A stretch of DNA of 64,000 bases, taken from NCBI GenBank assembly GCA_012270995.1, contig JAAXHG010000030.1, positions 79,416-143,415 of the forward strand, written 5' to 3'. Position numbers and translations under genes: made by a program. The notes below the pieces were generated by a model, which worked only from the letters and a program-made list of their open reading frames with translations, made no database searches and was not told the DNA's origin. Shown piece by piece: positions 36,034-45,165 of the stretch (within the stretch, counting starts at the first letter, position 1; each line of letters begins with the position of its first letter). The stretch is from Vicinamibacteraceae bacterium (GTDB lineage: Bacteria > Acidobacteriota > Thermoanaerobaculia > Multivoradales > Multivoraceae).

Positions 36034-36621
36034 ATGTCCACGCTGCTGATGGTCCGGCACGGCGAGAGTACGGCCAACGTGGCGGCCCGCTACACCTGGC
36101 ACGACGATGAGCCGCTGACGGAACTCGGACGCCGGCAGGCCCGCGATACGGGGCGCCGGCTGGCCGAACAGTACAGGCCCGCCCACCTGTACTGCAGTCG
36201 TTTCCGCCGCGCCCGCCAGACCGCGGACGGCATCGCCGCGGAGGTGGGTCTCCCGGTCGTGGAGATCGACGGCATCCAGGAGCGGTACTTCGGCGAACTT
36301 CGGGGCAAGCCGTGGGCCGTGTACCGGGAAGTGGTGGCACCTCTCGAGATCGAGGAACTCTGGCATCACCCGGCGCCGGGCGGGGAGTCGCTCGTCGATG
36401 TCGCCAAGAGGGTCGCCCCGGTGGTGTCCGAGTTGGCGGAGCGCCACCCGGGGGAACAGGTGATCGTCGTCTCGCACGGCGGCGTGATGGCGGCGCTGCG
36501 GGCATGGATCGCAGGCACGTGGCAGAACCGGCCAAGACGCACGACGAACGCGGACGGCTTCCGCCTCGAGCGAGACGGCGACGAGTGGCGTCCTCCCAGA
36601 CCGCTCTTCGATGCGCCCTGA
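36034..36621 (+). CDS. Histidine phosphatase (phosphoglycerate mutase-like)
   Basis: The 195-residue protein carries the catalytic LMVRHGES near residue 5, YCSRFRRARQTADGI with the second Arg, an ERYFGELRG segment with the acid residue, and VSHGGVMAALRAWI with the second catalytic His. It is a branch-1 histidine phosphatase (GpmB/CobC-like). The substrate cannot be told from sequence; size suggests a broad phosphatase rather than a glycolytic mutase. It begins 66 bp after the thioredoxin-like fusion gene and ends before a strong palindrome. Confidence 0.85.
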   Translation: MSTLLMVRHGESTANVAARYTWHDDEPLTELGRRQARDTGRRLAEQYRPAHLYCSRFRRARQTADGIAAEVGLPVVEIDGIQERYFGELRGKPWAVYREVVAPLEIEELWHHPAPGGESLVDVAKRVAPVVSELAERHPGEQVIVVSHGGVMAALRAWIAGTWQNRPRRTTNADGFRLERDGDEWRPPRPLFDAP

Positions 36622-36630
36622 GAAGGTCCC

Positions 36631-36685
36631 AGGAGCTTGCGCCGCAAACCTCGCTACGTTGCGTTTCCGCGGCGCAAGCTCCTAG
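36631..36685. repeat. Palindromic intergenic element (REP-like), possible terminator
   Basis: AGGAGCTTGCGCCGC at 36631 pairs perfectly with its complement at 36669-36683 over a 23-base spacer. The right arm recurs at 28257-28291. It sits 9 bp after the histidine phosphatase stop, so it could end that transcript, but there is no U-tract. Confidence 0.6.
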
Positions 36686-36799
36686 AATGTAGAGTCCCGT
36701 TATGCGATTCGGGCGCTGGTCGCGCTGGATCGCACAAGGCACACGAAAGGTCGCCGAACTCGATTGGAAACGTCGCCAGCTGATGGAGAACCTGGAGTG

Positions 36800-37996
36800 A
36801 TGAGCTTGCGTACACGAATCCTTGCACTGCTTGCTGCCTTGTGCCTGCTGCCGGCCATAGGCTGCGGTCCCGAAGTTCCTACCGTCACCATCACCGCCAT
36901 CGCGCCGCTGACGGGCGAGGCCCAGGTCTACGGGAAGGAGATCGCGAACGGCATCCAGTTGCGGCATGAGCAACTGGAGGCAGGCGATGAAGAGATCGGC
37001 TACAACGTGGTCCTGGAGATCATCGACTCCGAAGGCGATCCGGGGCGGGCCGCCACGCTGCTGGAAACGGCGTTCACGTCGTCGCTCGCGGCGATCGGCG
37101 GGGTCACGAGTGGCGAGGCCCTGGCCATGATTCCGGTCGTCAACGAGGCGGATCGGGTCCTGCTGTCGCCGTCCGCATCGAGCCCTGAGTTGAGCGGCGT
37201 CTCGGAGTTCTTCTATCGGCTCTACCCGAGCGCGGAGATCGAAGCCTCGACGATGGCGACCTTCATGCGCGATCGGTTGAAGGTCGAACGGCTCGTTGTG
37301 GTGGCCCAGGACACGGCCTTCGGCGCCTCGCTCGCCGACGCGATCGAATCGGTTTGGGGAACCCAGCTCGCCGGCCGCGTCGTCTTTACGGCGGCCAGCG
37401 ATCAGAACGCGATGGTCGACGAGGCCCTGGGCTACGACGCGGATGCGATCTATGTTGCCGCCTCCGGATCCGCCCTGGCCGAGGCAATGCAGGCGTTGCG
37501 GCTGGGGGGCTTCAGCGAGCCGCACGACTACCTGGCCGCGAGTTCCTCGCTCGCCATCGAGTCCGTGCTGGCCGAGGCAGGCCCCGCCGCGAACAACAGC
37601 GTCCTGACGGCGCCGCCATATGACACGGAGAGTCCCGAGGAGCCGGTCGCGTCCTTCGTCGCGGCGTACCAGGAGAAGCACGGCGCGCTCCCAAGCTACT
37701 ACGCGGCGCTCGGCTATGACGCGCTGTGGGTCTATATCGAGGCCCTGTCCGAGGTCGATGCGATCGCCGTGCCGAGCGACTTTCTGAAGGGCATGAGAGC
37801 GGTACGCGAACTCCAGGGCGTGACCGGCAACATCCAGTTCCGGGAGACTGGCGACGTGCAGAAGTTCACCCGCATCTACCAGGTGGTCGACGGCAAGCTG
37901 GTCGACTTCGAGAAGTACCAGAAGGAGCGCCGGGAGGAGCTCCTGAGGCAGATGCAGGAGACCATGCGGCAGATCGAGCAGGCCAATCGGAACTAG
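36800..37996 (+). CDS. Lipoprotein substrate-binding protein of branched-chain amino-acid type
   Basis: The 398-residue protein has a lipoprotein signal ending in a LPAIGC lipobox and a type I periplasmic-binding (Peripla_BP_6, LivJ-like) fold: VTITAIAPLTGEAQVYGKEIANGIQL, GGVTSGEALAMIPVVNEADRVLLSPSASSPELS, FFYRLYPSAEIEASTMATF, and DAIYVAASGSALAEAM. The C-terminal helix (EKYQKERREELLRQMQETMRQIEQ) is an unusual charged coiled-coil tail. No permease or ATPase genes are beside it. It is therefore either an orphan binding protein or a sensor-type receptor. ATG 36800 has GGAG before it and directly precedes the lipobox leader. Confidence 0.85.
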   Translation: MSLRTRILALLAALCLLPAIGCGPEVPTVTITAIAPLTGEAQVYGKEIANGIQLRHEQLEAGDEEIGYNVVLEIIDSEGDPGRAATLLETAFTSSLAAIGGVTSGEALAMIPVVNEADRVLLSPSASSPELSGVSEFFYRLYPSAEIEASTMATFMRDRLKVERLVVVAQDTAFGASLADAIESVWGTQLAGRVVFTAASDQNAMVDEALGYDADAIYVAASGSALAEAMQALRLGGFSEPHDYLAASSSLAIESVLAEAGPAANNSVLTAPPYDTESPEEPVASFVAAYQEKHGALPSYYAALGYDALWVYIEALSEVDAIAVPSDFLKGMRAVRELQGVTGNIQFRETGDVQKFTRIYQVVDGKLVDFEKYQKERREELLRQMQETMRQIEQANRN

Positions 37997-38049
37997 CACT
38001 TCAGGCGGCCTCCATCCCGATCGCTGCTAGACTGCGGCCGTTGCACCTA

Positions 38050-38061
38050 CCGACCGGTCGG
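38050..38061. promoter_or_regulatory. 12-bp palindrome upstream of the HMGS-like/thiolase operon
   Basis: CCGACCGGTCGG is a perfect palindrome 37 bp before the ATG at 38098, within the short gap after the binding-protein gene. It is a candidate operator, weakly supported. Confidence 0.3.
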
Positions 38062-38097
38062 CAGACACTCGGCCCGTAAACCAGGAGACCCGCTTCC

Positions 38098-39495
38098 ATG
38101 TCCGGAATCGTCCGCTACGGCAGCTACGTACCCTTCAACCGTATCCAGAGGTCGGCCATGGGCTTCGGCCGCGGAGAGCGTGCTGCCGCCAGCTACGACG
38201 AAGACTCGGCCTCGATGGCGGTCGAAGCCTCGCGTGAGGCGCTTCGCGGTCTACCCGACGGCGCCGCGGTGGACACGGTGGTGTTCGCTTCGACCAGTGC
38301 TCCGTACACCGAGAAGCTGAACGCGGCGACCCTGCAGGCCGCGACGAATCTGCCCAAGTCGGTCACGGCGCTCGACTTCGGCGGTTCGAGCCGCGCCGGA
38401 CTGTCCGCGCTCCTGGCGGGCCTGGACATGGCGGCTGCCGGCCGTACCGTCCTGGTGGCGGCCAGCGACGTGGTCGTCGGCGCCCCGAGCGGTCCCCGGG
38501 AGTCCGGCGGCGGCGACGCGGCGGCGGCCTTCGTATTGAGCGGCAACGGCGCCGAACCGATCGCCCGGCTGATCGGCCGGGCCTCCTGTACCGAAGAGGT
38601 GCTCGACGTCTGGCAGAGCCCCGGCATGCCCTTCGCCAAGCAGTGGGAGGAGCGGTTCGGCGCCAGTATCTTCACGCCGCTGCTCGTCGAGACGTTCGCC
38701 CGCGCCCTGGCCGATGCCGGGGTGGCGGCCTCGGATCTCGCCAAGGTCGTGCTCGACGGCACGAACGCGCGCGTGTTCCGCGGCTTCATGCGTCCCTCGG
38801 GCCTCGCTCCCACCCAGCTCGCCGACGGTTTGGCGGGCACGGTCGGCCGTTCGGGAGCGGCTCACGCCGGCCTGACGCTGGCGAGCGCGCTCGACGGTGC
38901 TTCCGCCGGCGACAGGATCGCCGTCGCCTGCGTTGCCGACGGTGTCGACGTCGCCGTGTTCGAGGTCTCCGAGGCAATCGACGACGGCCGTCCGAAGCAC
39001 AGCGTGGCCTCGTGGGTGGAGTCGAAGCGCGACGATCTCGCCTACACGACCTACCTCAAGTGGCGCGACGTGCTGCCGTTCGAGCCGCCGCGGCGTCCCG
39101 ATCCCGACCGCCCCGCAGCGCCGCCGATGCAGCGCGCCGAGCGCTGGAAGTTCGGATTCCTGGGCTCGCGCTGCAACCGCTGCGGCAACACCAACCTACC
39201 GCCGCAGCGCGTGTGCGTCGTCTGCCAGGCGTCCGACGATTCGACGGTCGAACCGTACGCCGACAGCGAATGCAGAGTCAGCACCTATACGCTGGATCGT
39301 CTCGCCTACTCGCTCCAGCCGCCGGTGATCGGCGCGGTGGTCGACTTCGACAAGGGCGGCAGGATGCTCTGCCAGCTCACCGACGTCGATCCGGACAAGG
39401 TGGCGATCGGCGATGAGTTGGAAATGACGTTCCGCCGCCTGTACACTGCCGGAGGCGTACACAACTACTTCTGGAAGGCGCGTCCGAAGCGCTGA
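38098..39495 (+). CDS. HMG-CoA synthase-like protein fused to a DUF35 OB-fold/Zn domain
   Basis: Residues 1-340 have the thiolase-superfamily (HMG-CoA synthase-like) fold: VRYGSYVPFNRIQRS, ALDFGGSSRAGLSALLAGLD, VLVAASDVVVG, and GTVGRSGAAHAGLTLASALD. Where active enzymes have an AC-Y/F nucleophile segment, this one has GGSSRAG, so Ser98 stands at the Cys position. The C-terminal ~110 residues are a DUF35 domain, with a four-Cys zinc ribbon (CNRC, CVVC) and an OB fold ending near NYFWKARPKR. Archaeal relatives form a complex of thiolase, HMGS-like and DUF35 proteins. Here two of those parts are fused, and a thiolase gene follows 52 bp on. It probably acts as the acyl-carrier or scaffold partner of that thiolase. 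Confidence 0.8.
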   Translation: MSGIVRYGSYVPFNRIQRSAMGFGRGERAAASYDEDSASMAVEASREALRGLPDGAAVDTVVFASTSAPYTEKLNAATLQAATNLPKSVTALDFGGSSRAGLSALLAGLDMAAAGRTVLVAASDVVVGAPSGPRESGGGDAAAAFVLSGNGAEPIARLIGRASCTEEVLDVWQSPGMPFAKQWEERFGASIFTPLLVETFARALADAGVAASDLAKVVLDGTNARVFRGFMRPSGLAPTQLADGLAGTVGRSGAAHAGLTLASALDGASAGDRIAVACVADGVDVAVFEVSEAIDDGRPKHSVASWVESKRDDLAYTTYLKWRDVLPFEPPRRPDPDRPAAPPMQRAERWKFGFLGSRCNRCGNTNLPPQRVCVVCQASDDSTVEPYADSECRVSTYTLDRLAYSLQPPVIGAVVDFDKGGRMLCQLTDVDPDKVAIGDELEMTFRRLYTAGGVHNYFWKARPKR

Positions 39496-39547
39496 AGATC
39501 GATACAGGGAACCACGGATCCGTCCGAAGAACGACCAAGGAGCTCCA

Positions 39548-40723
39548 ATGGCCAGCAAGGGAATCTGTGATCGCGTAGCCATCGTCGGCATGGGCTGCAC
39601 CAAATTCGGCGAACACTGGGACCGCGGCGCCAGCGACCTGCTGGTGGATGCCGTGCAGGAGGCCTACGGCTCCGCCGGAATCGAGCCGGACAACGTCGAC
39701 GCGTACTGGCTCGGCACGACCGGCAGCGGCATCTCGGGCCTGACCCTCTCCGAGCCGCTCAAGATCCAGTACAAGCCGGTCACCCGGCTCGAGAACATGT
39801 GCGCTACCGGCAGCGAAGCGATGCGCAACGCCGCCTACGCGGTCGCGTCCGGCGCTTACGATCTGGTGATGGCGGTCGGCGTCGAGAAGCTGAAGGACTC
39901 CGGATTCTCCGGTCTCACCGGCAGCGCCCCTCCGGGCGACGGCACCGAGTCCGGCATGACCGCTCCGGCGAACTTCTCGCTCCTGGCGCCCGCGTACGCC
40001 GAGAAGTACGGCGTCGACCTGGAGACGATGCGCGACGTTCTCACCAAGATCGCCTACAAGAACCACTACAACGGCGCCCGCAACGAGAAGGCGCAGTTCC
40101 AGCGGGAGGTGCCGGTCGAGAAGATCAACTCCTCGCCCAAGATCGCCGGAATGCTCGGCATCATGGACTGCTCGGGTGTCTCCGACGGCGCCGCCGCCGC
40201 GGTGATCTGCCGCGCCGAGGACGCGCACAAGTACAACGACAACCCGATCTTCATCAAGGCGCTGTCGTTCGTGGCCGGTCCGGCCGAGGGCGCGAAGAGG
40301 CAGGACTACGACTTCACCACGTTCCCCGAGGTCGTCGAGAGCGCCCGGGACGCCTACGAGCAGGCGGGCATCGACGATCCGCGGGAGCAGATCAGCATGG
40401 CCGAGGTCCACGACTGCTTCACGCCGACGGAACTGGTCCTCATGGAGGATCTCGGGTTCTCGCCGCGCGGCCAGGCCTGGAAGGACACGATGGACGGCCG
40501 CTTCGACCTCCACGGCGAGCAGCCGGTCAACCCGGACGGCGGCCTGAAGAGCTTCGGCCATCCGATCGGCGCCTCCGGCCTGCGGATGATGTACGAGATG
40601 TGGCTGCAGCTTCGCGGCGAGGCCGGCGAGCGGCAGATCGCCGATCCCAAGGTGGGCCTGACCCACAACCTAGGCGGCGCCCCGGGCCGCTGCGTCAGCT
40701 TCGTCTCGGTCGTCGGCCTGTAG
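39548..40723 (+). CDS. Thiolase (acetyl-CoA acetyltransferase / lipid-transfer type)
   Basis: The 391-residue protein opens CDRVAIVGMGCTKFGEHWDRGASDLLVDAV. It contains ENMCATGSEAMRNAAYAVASG with the nucleophile Cys, AEVHDCFTPTELVLMEDLG, GGLKSFGHPIGASGLRM with the catalytic His, and NLGGAPG near the end. This is the SCP-x/archaeal-type thiolase that lacks a classical fatty-acid C-terminal Cys motif. It would act on acyl-CoA chains, and together with the preceding HMGS-like/DUF35 fusion it forms a two-gene unit. A strong GACCAAGGAGC precedes the ATG. The 204-bp gap after it shows nothing coding. Confidence 0.9.
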   Translation: MASKGICDRVAIVGMGCTKFGEHWDRGASDLLVDAVQEAYGSAGIEPDNVDAYWLGTTGSGISGLTLSEPLKIQYKPVTRLENMCATGSEAMRNAAYAVASGAYDLVMAVGVEKLKDSGFSGLTGSAPPGDGTESGMTAPANFSLLAPAYAEKYGVDLETMRDVLTKIAYKNHYNGARNEKAQFQREVPVEKINSSPKIAGMLGIMDCSGVSDGAAAAVICRAEDAHKYNDNPIFIKALSFVAGPAEGAKRQDYDFTTFPEVVESARDAYEQAGIDDPREQISMAEVHDCFTPTELVLMEDLGFSPRGQAWKDTMDGRFDLHGEQPVNPDGGLKSFGHPIGASGLRMMYEMWLQLRGEAGERQIADPKVGLTHNLGGAPGRCVSFVSVVGL

Positions 40724-40927
40724 GCGCTGACTGAAGCGCTAGTCGAAGCCGGCGAGGGATCCGGGTCTACGACGAAGTCCGTCAGGGACTCACGGTGCCG
40801 GCGAGAGTCGGCGGAACGCCGTAGTGCGACGTAGTCGAGGTTCCTCGCCGAGCAACGCCTTCACCAGTGCGGGCGTCCCCACCGGCGAACGCAGACCGCG
40901 ACTCGGCGGAAGGTCGAGGGAACGCGG

Positions 40928-43561
40928 TTACTGCCCCACCTTCTCAAGGAGTTGCGACCTCATGTCCTTGCCGTCGATGACGCGCTCGACGACGAGGAAC
41001 AGGCACTTTCCGACGCTTCGACGTTCCCACAGGTCACCGATGGTCCGCTTCTCGGCCGTGTCGGCGCCTTCGGCGAGGTGGGCGCCCTTGTACTCGACGA
41101 CCAGAAGACGGTCGTCCTTCAACCGGGCAACGAAGTCGGGATAGAAGCGGCCGGTGGCCGTGGGCAGCCAGAACGACTCGGGGTGGTTCGCGACGTTGCG
41201 GACCCAGTACCTCACTGCCGGCAGACTGTCGATCGCCTGCGCGCACTGGAACTCCTCGCCGTCGGCAGCGCCGTCGAAGGCGGGTACCTGATCGGGCCCG
41301 AGGAAGTGGCGGTTCGGCTTCCAGGGACCGCGATAGCGGCGCTGGCCATGGTACATGCCGTCCCGAAACGCGAAGGCGTCGTCGAACGAGACGCCAACCC
41401 TGGCCGCGGGCGCGAGCAGGAACTGCTGGTAGGCGGACTCCCGCTCCTTCCGGCGAATGGCCGCGATCTTCGCCCGCGCCTTGCGCGCCAGGATGAACTT
41501 GCACCGCATCAGAGCGGCGATGTGGAGCCCGCGGGCGACGAGCAGGTGGTTGACCATCTCGCTCAGCCAGCGCAGGAGCTCTCCCTGGCCGATGTCGGGC
41601 TGACGGACCTGCCGGTCGAGCCAGCGCACCAGCGCCCGCGGGGTCCAGCCTTCGACGTCGATGTCGAGGGTGAGTTGCTCCTCTTCGGAGGCGAAGCGGT
41701 AGGTGACGCGCTGGCCGTCCAGGTCGATCTCGAAGCTGCGCGCGGTCTCGCGGACGGTGAACTCCTCCTTCGCGAGCTTCGGCGAATGATCCAGCAGGGA
41801 CCAGTCGCGGCATTCCATGAACAGCTCCGTGTCGGCGAAGACGATCTCGCCCTGCACGTCCGCGGTGAGACGCGGAACCGCGAGTCGTTGTCCGCGTTGT
41901 GCCGGCGAGAGCAGGCGTCGTCGTTTTGCCCTGTACTCGTCGACCGCGCGGAGAAACTCGGCTCGCTCGCCTCCGGGCAGAGCGTCGCGGACCGCGTCGA
42001 CCACGTCCGGGTCGAGTTCGGCTTCGGCGGCGATCTCGATCTTTCCGGTCACGGGCGCCCGAAGCGTGAACTCACTGGCGCCCTGGAGAACCGCCAGAAG
42101 ATCGTCGGAGACCGTCACGACGTGACTGAGCGTCGGGGGCGGCTGATCGCGCGGCGCGGCGAGGTCTTCGGCGGGAAGCAGGTCCCGCTGGGCAACCTCG
42201 ACGTGTTCTTCGGCCTCCTCCTCCTCCTCGAAGCCCATCGAGACCAGCTTGTCGACCAGCGCCCGCGCGGCGTGGCCGAAGGATGGCTCGGAAAGGAAGG
42301 CGTAGGCGCGGTTCAGAGCGTCGTCCTTGCGTCGCTCCGCGAAGGGCATCCGCAGGACCCTGCCGAGAAGCTGCTCGACGTCCCGGCCGTCCTGGATCCG
42401 GGAGACGGAACAGAAGACGTAGGCGAAGGAGCAGTCCCAGCCTTCCTTCAGCGCCTCGACGGTGATCACGTGCTCGATGGGACAATCCGGGTCGAACAGG
42501 TCGAGCCCGTCGAGTTCCCGCTGCGTGCCGGTGGCGACGGCGATCTTCTCCTCCGGAATCTGCTCGACTTCGACAAGGTGCTCCTTGAGCGCCGCCGCGG
42601 TCACTTCGCGGTTCTTCGGCTGCGCCTGGAACAGGACGATGGGCCGTATCGGCCGCGGGTCGTCGGCTGCCGTCCGGGACAGCGAGGATCGCGTCGCAAC
42701 GGCGGCGTTCACCGCGTTCCGCCATGTGTCGTGCTCCGAGAGCATGACGGGCAGCTTGATCATGTCTTCGGCCTTGAGTTCGCTCGCGGTCACGCTGTGC
42801 AGGATGTTCGACTTCGTTCGCGGCGTTGCCGTGAACTCGACGATGGCGCGGGGGTTCACGCGCGCCTGCATCTCCCGCGTGAGGCCGGTCACGGCGTTGT
42901 GCGCTTCGTCGACGATCATCAGCGGCCGATGCAGATGGAGCAGGTTGGCGAAGGAGAACTTCGGCTTCCCGTTGTCGAGCGTCTCCAGCCCTTCGGGCGC
43001 GCCGACGAGGCTGCTGAAATGGGGCTCGAGGTTCTCGTTGTGCGCGTAGACCTTCCGCCCCTCGGTGTTGGTCACCCGCAGGGCCTGGATCGTGCCGACG
43101 ACGATGCAGCAGTGGTCGCGGAGGTCGTGGGGCCGAACGTGGGCGAAGTCGGCGATGTCGAACACGCGCACGCGGCCGTCGAACGCCTCGTCGAGCGCCG
43201 CCCGGTAGGGATGCCGCGTGTCCTTGAGCGCCTCCGCGGTCTGGGCGCGGATCGTCTTCGTGGGAACGAGCCACAGAACGAGCGGCCAGTCCTTCTCGAT
43301 CCACGCGTCGCGAGCGAGCGGGACGGCGTGGGACGCGAGAATCGTCTTGCCGCCTCCGGTCGGCAGGCGAAGGCAGACGTAGGGAACGCCGGGAAGCCCG
43401 GTCAGGGCCTTGTAGTTCCCTGCGTAGCCGCGCAGCCGGTCCGCCTGCTCCGGAGCACCCGCGATGCTCTCGTACGCCGCCTTCGGCCCGGCGACGCGGG
43501 CTTCTTCGAGGAACGCGCGGAGGATCGCGAGCGTGTCGGCCTGGTAACGCTTCAGTTCCAC
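40928..43561 (-). CDS. res: Type III restriction enzyme helicase-nuclease subunit (Res)
   Basis: The 877-residue protein has Walker A LPTGGGKT, a DEAH box (MIVDEAHNAV), EFTATPR as motif III and a helicase C region with QLLGRVLRMPF. It ends with a PD-(D/E)XK nuclease (FYPDFVARLKDDRLLVVEYKG). This is the Res plan of type III restriction-modification systems, which cleave only as part of a Mod-Res complex. It starts with GTG nine bases after the mod stop. Because mod is interrupted, this Res may lack a working partner. Walker B and nuclease residues are intact. Confidence 0.9.
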   Translation of the reverse strand: MELKRYQADTLAILRAFLEEARVAGPKAAYESIAGAPEQADRLRGYAGNYKALTGLPGVPYVCLRLPTGGGKTILASHAVPLARDAWIEKDWPLVLWLVPTKTIRAQTAEALKDTRHPYRAALDEAFDGRVRVFDIADFAHVRPHDLRDHCCIVVGTIQALRVTNTEGRKVYAHNENLEPHFSSLVGAPEGLETLDNGKPKFSFANLLHLHRPLMIVDEAHNAVTGLTREMQARVNPRAIVEFTATPRTKSNILHSVTASELKAEDMIKLPVMLSEHDTWRNAVNAAVATRSSLSRTAADDPRPIRPIVLFQAQPKNREVTAAALKEHLVEVEQIPEEKIAVATGTQRELDGLDLFDPDCPIEHVITVEALKEGWDCSFAYVFCSVSRIQDGRDVEQLLGRVLRMPFAERRKDDALNRAYAFLSEPSFGHAARALVDKLVSMGFEEEEEAEEHVEVAQRDLLPAEDLAAPRDQPPPTLSHVVTVSDDLLAVLQGASEFTLRAPVTGKIEIAAEAELDPDVVDAVRDALPGGERAEFLRAVDEYRAKRRRLLSPAQRGQRLAVPRLTADVQGEIVFADTELFMECRDWSLLDHSPKLAKEEFTVRETARSFEIDLDGQRVTYRFASEEEQLTLDIDVEGWTPRALVRWLDRQVRQPDIGQGELLRWLSEMVNHLLVARGLHIAALMRCKFILARKARAKIAAIRRKERESAYQQFLLAPAARVGVSFDDAFAFRDGMYHGQRRYRGPWKPNRHFLGPDQVPAFDGAADGEEFQCAQAIDSLPAVRYWVRNVANHPESFWLPTATGRFYPDFVARLKDDRLLVVEYKGAHLAEGADTAEKRTIGDLWERRSVGKCLFLVVERVIDGKDMRSQLLEKVGQ

Positions 43562-43570
43562 GCGGCGGCC

Positions 43571-45121
43571 TCAGGCCCGCGCCTTGACGTCGTAGGGCGT
43601 CTGCCTGAACGCCACGCGCTCGAGCTTGAGGGTTGCCGGCATCAATCGCGAGCGTTCGCCGTAGACCGTGAGCGATCCGTCGAACCCCGGGGCCGTCTCC
43701 GCGACTCGCTCGCGGATGAGGCGGAGCGTCGCGCGCGTCAGCACGTTGCCTCCGCCGGGCCGGCGGTCGCCCAGCACGCCGTTGAAGAGGAGCGCTATGG
43801 CCTCGCCGTCGTGAACGCCGAGCAGGGGCTGTGCCGCATCCCGCCTCCAGGCGGTTCCGGTCTCCGAGAACCAGACGTGAGCCGCCAGCACGTCGTACCG
43901 GATGTCCGGGCGAAGGCGGCCGTCCGCGTCGAAGGCCGGCGGTCCGAGCCGATGGAAGGGGAAGCCGCCGCCGCCCCGCCACCCGACCGCCTTGGAGATT
44001 CCGCCCTGCTCGCCTTCGATGACCTTCCGAAGCCGCGGCGCGCAGTGGGTGACCGCGTGGTCGCCCATTTCGATCCCGATCCAGCGCCGGCCCATCTTGT
44101 GCGCGACCGCCGCCGTGGTTCCGGACCCGAGGAAGGAGTCGAGGACGAGGTCGCCGGGGTTCGTGGCGATGTGGAGCACTCTCTCGACGAGCCGCTCCGG
44201 TTTGGGTGTCTCGAAGACTCTCGACTCTCGGAACAGTCCGATGATCTGCTTCTTGGCTTGATCGTTGGTGTCTACTTCACCGGCGCGCCAGAGTGTGTGT
44301 GGCGTGAGCCCCTGCGTGGCTTCGGCCAGGAACTTCTTCACACGGGGCACCCCGGTGCCGTCCTTGCCGAACCAGACTCGGTTGTCGACGATTAACTCCC
44401 GCATTCTCTCCTCTGAGAATGCCCAGCAGCGGCCGGCAGGGAGGGTGTGTAGGCATCCGCTGGGCGCGAGCAAGTCATAGAACTGGCCTTTTGTGCCATG
44501 TCCAGCTTGGGTGTTGGCCGAAACGGACTGCCAGGGCCCTCGAGGGTCGTGGTCGGGGTTCCCGTACCGGGATCTGACGTCGTCGGTCAGAGGAAGGCGG
44601 TTACGGACGCTCTTGAACGCAGGGTAGCTCCGAGCGTAGACGTGAATGTACTCGTGATCCTCTGAGACGACCTTCCGGTTCTCGCGGGTCGTTCTCTGTT
44701 GTCACACGCATGTGGTAACGAAGTTCGTGCGATAGAAGATCTCGTCCATCAGGACCTTCAGATAGGCACCCTCGGAGTTGTCGATCGAGACCCAGATCGA
44801 GCCGTCCTCCGCGAGCAGCTCCCGCAGCAGTTCCAGCCGGGGCCACATCATCGCCAGCCACCGCGAGTGCTCCAGATTGTCGTCGTAGTGCTCGAACGCG
44901 GAGCGCGTGTTGTAGGGCGGATCGATGTAGATGCACTTGACCCGTCCGGCGAAGAACGGCAGCAGCGCCTTGAGGGCCTCCAGGTTGTCGCCCTGGATCA
45001 GCAGATTCTCCGCGGCCGGGTCGCCGGCGGATAGCTCGGGCAGCTCTTCCAGCAGCCGGTACGGGACGCGCCGAGCCGCGCCCACGTCCTCGTCGCGGGT
45101 CAGCCAGTGGAGGGTCGGCAT
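43571..45121 (-). pseudogene. mod: Type III DNA methyltransferase Mod with one in-frame stop
   Basis: Two open stretches (45121-44702 and 44473-43571) are in the same frame, and the sequence between them translates sensibly. The N-part holds motif IV IYIDPPYNT and ends NFVTTCV. Then comes TGA (44704-44702) followed by QQRTTRENRKVVSEDHEYIH, a region where homologues read IWQK-R-ENRK, so TGA stands exactly for Trp (TGG to TGA). The C-part has motif I DSFLGSGTTAAVAHKMGR. Class beta order fits type III Mod. The whole would be 516 residues. It is either a true nonsense mutation, phase-off form, or a sequence error; nothing supports Sec here. Confidence 0.85.
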
Positions 45122-45165
45122 CTACGCGCCCTCGCTACGGACCTCGTTCAACACGCGGGCCAGCG

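Noticed and set aside
40952..44395. Open frame of 1147 codons on the plus strand
   Set aside because: It is antisense to res and mod, which carry full sets of catalytic motifs; the frame itself has none.
44702..44704. Selenocysteine reading of the TGA in mod
   Set aside because: The position is a Trp in homologues, not Cys, and the bases after it do not form a SECIS-like hairpin.
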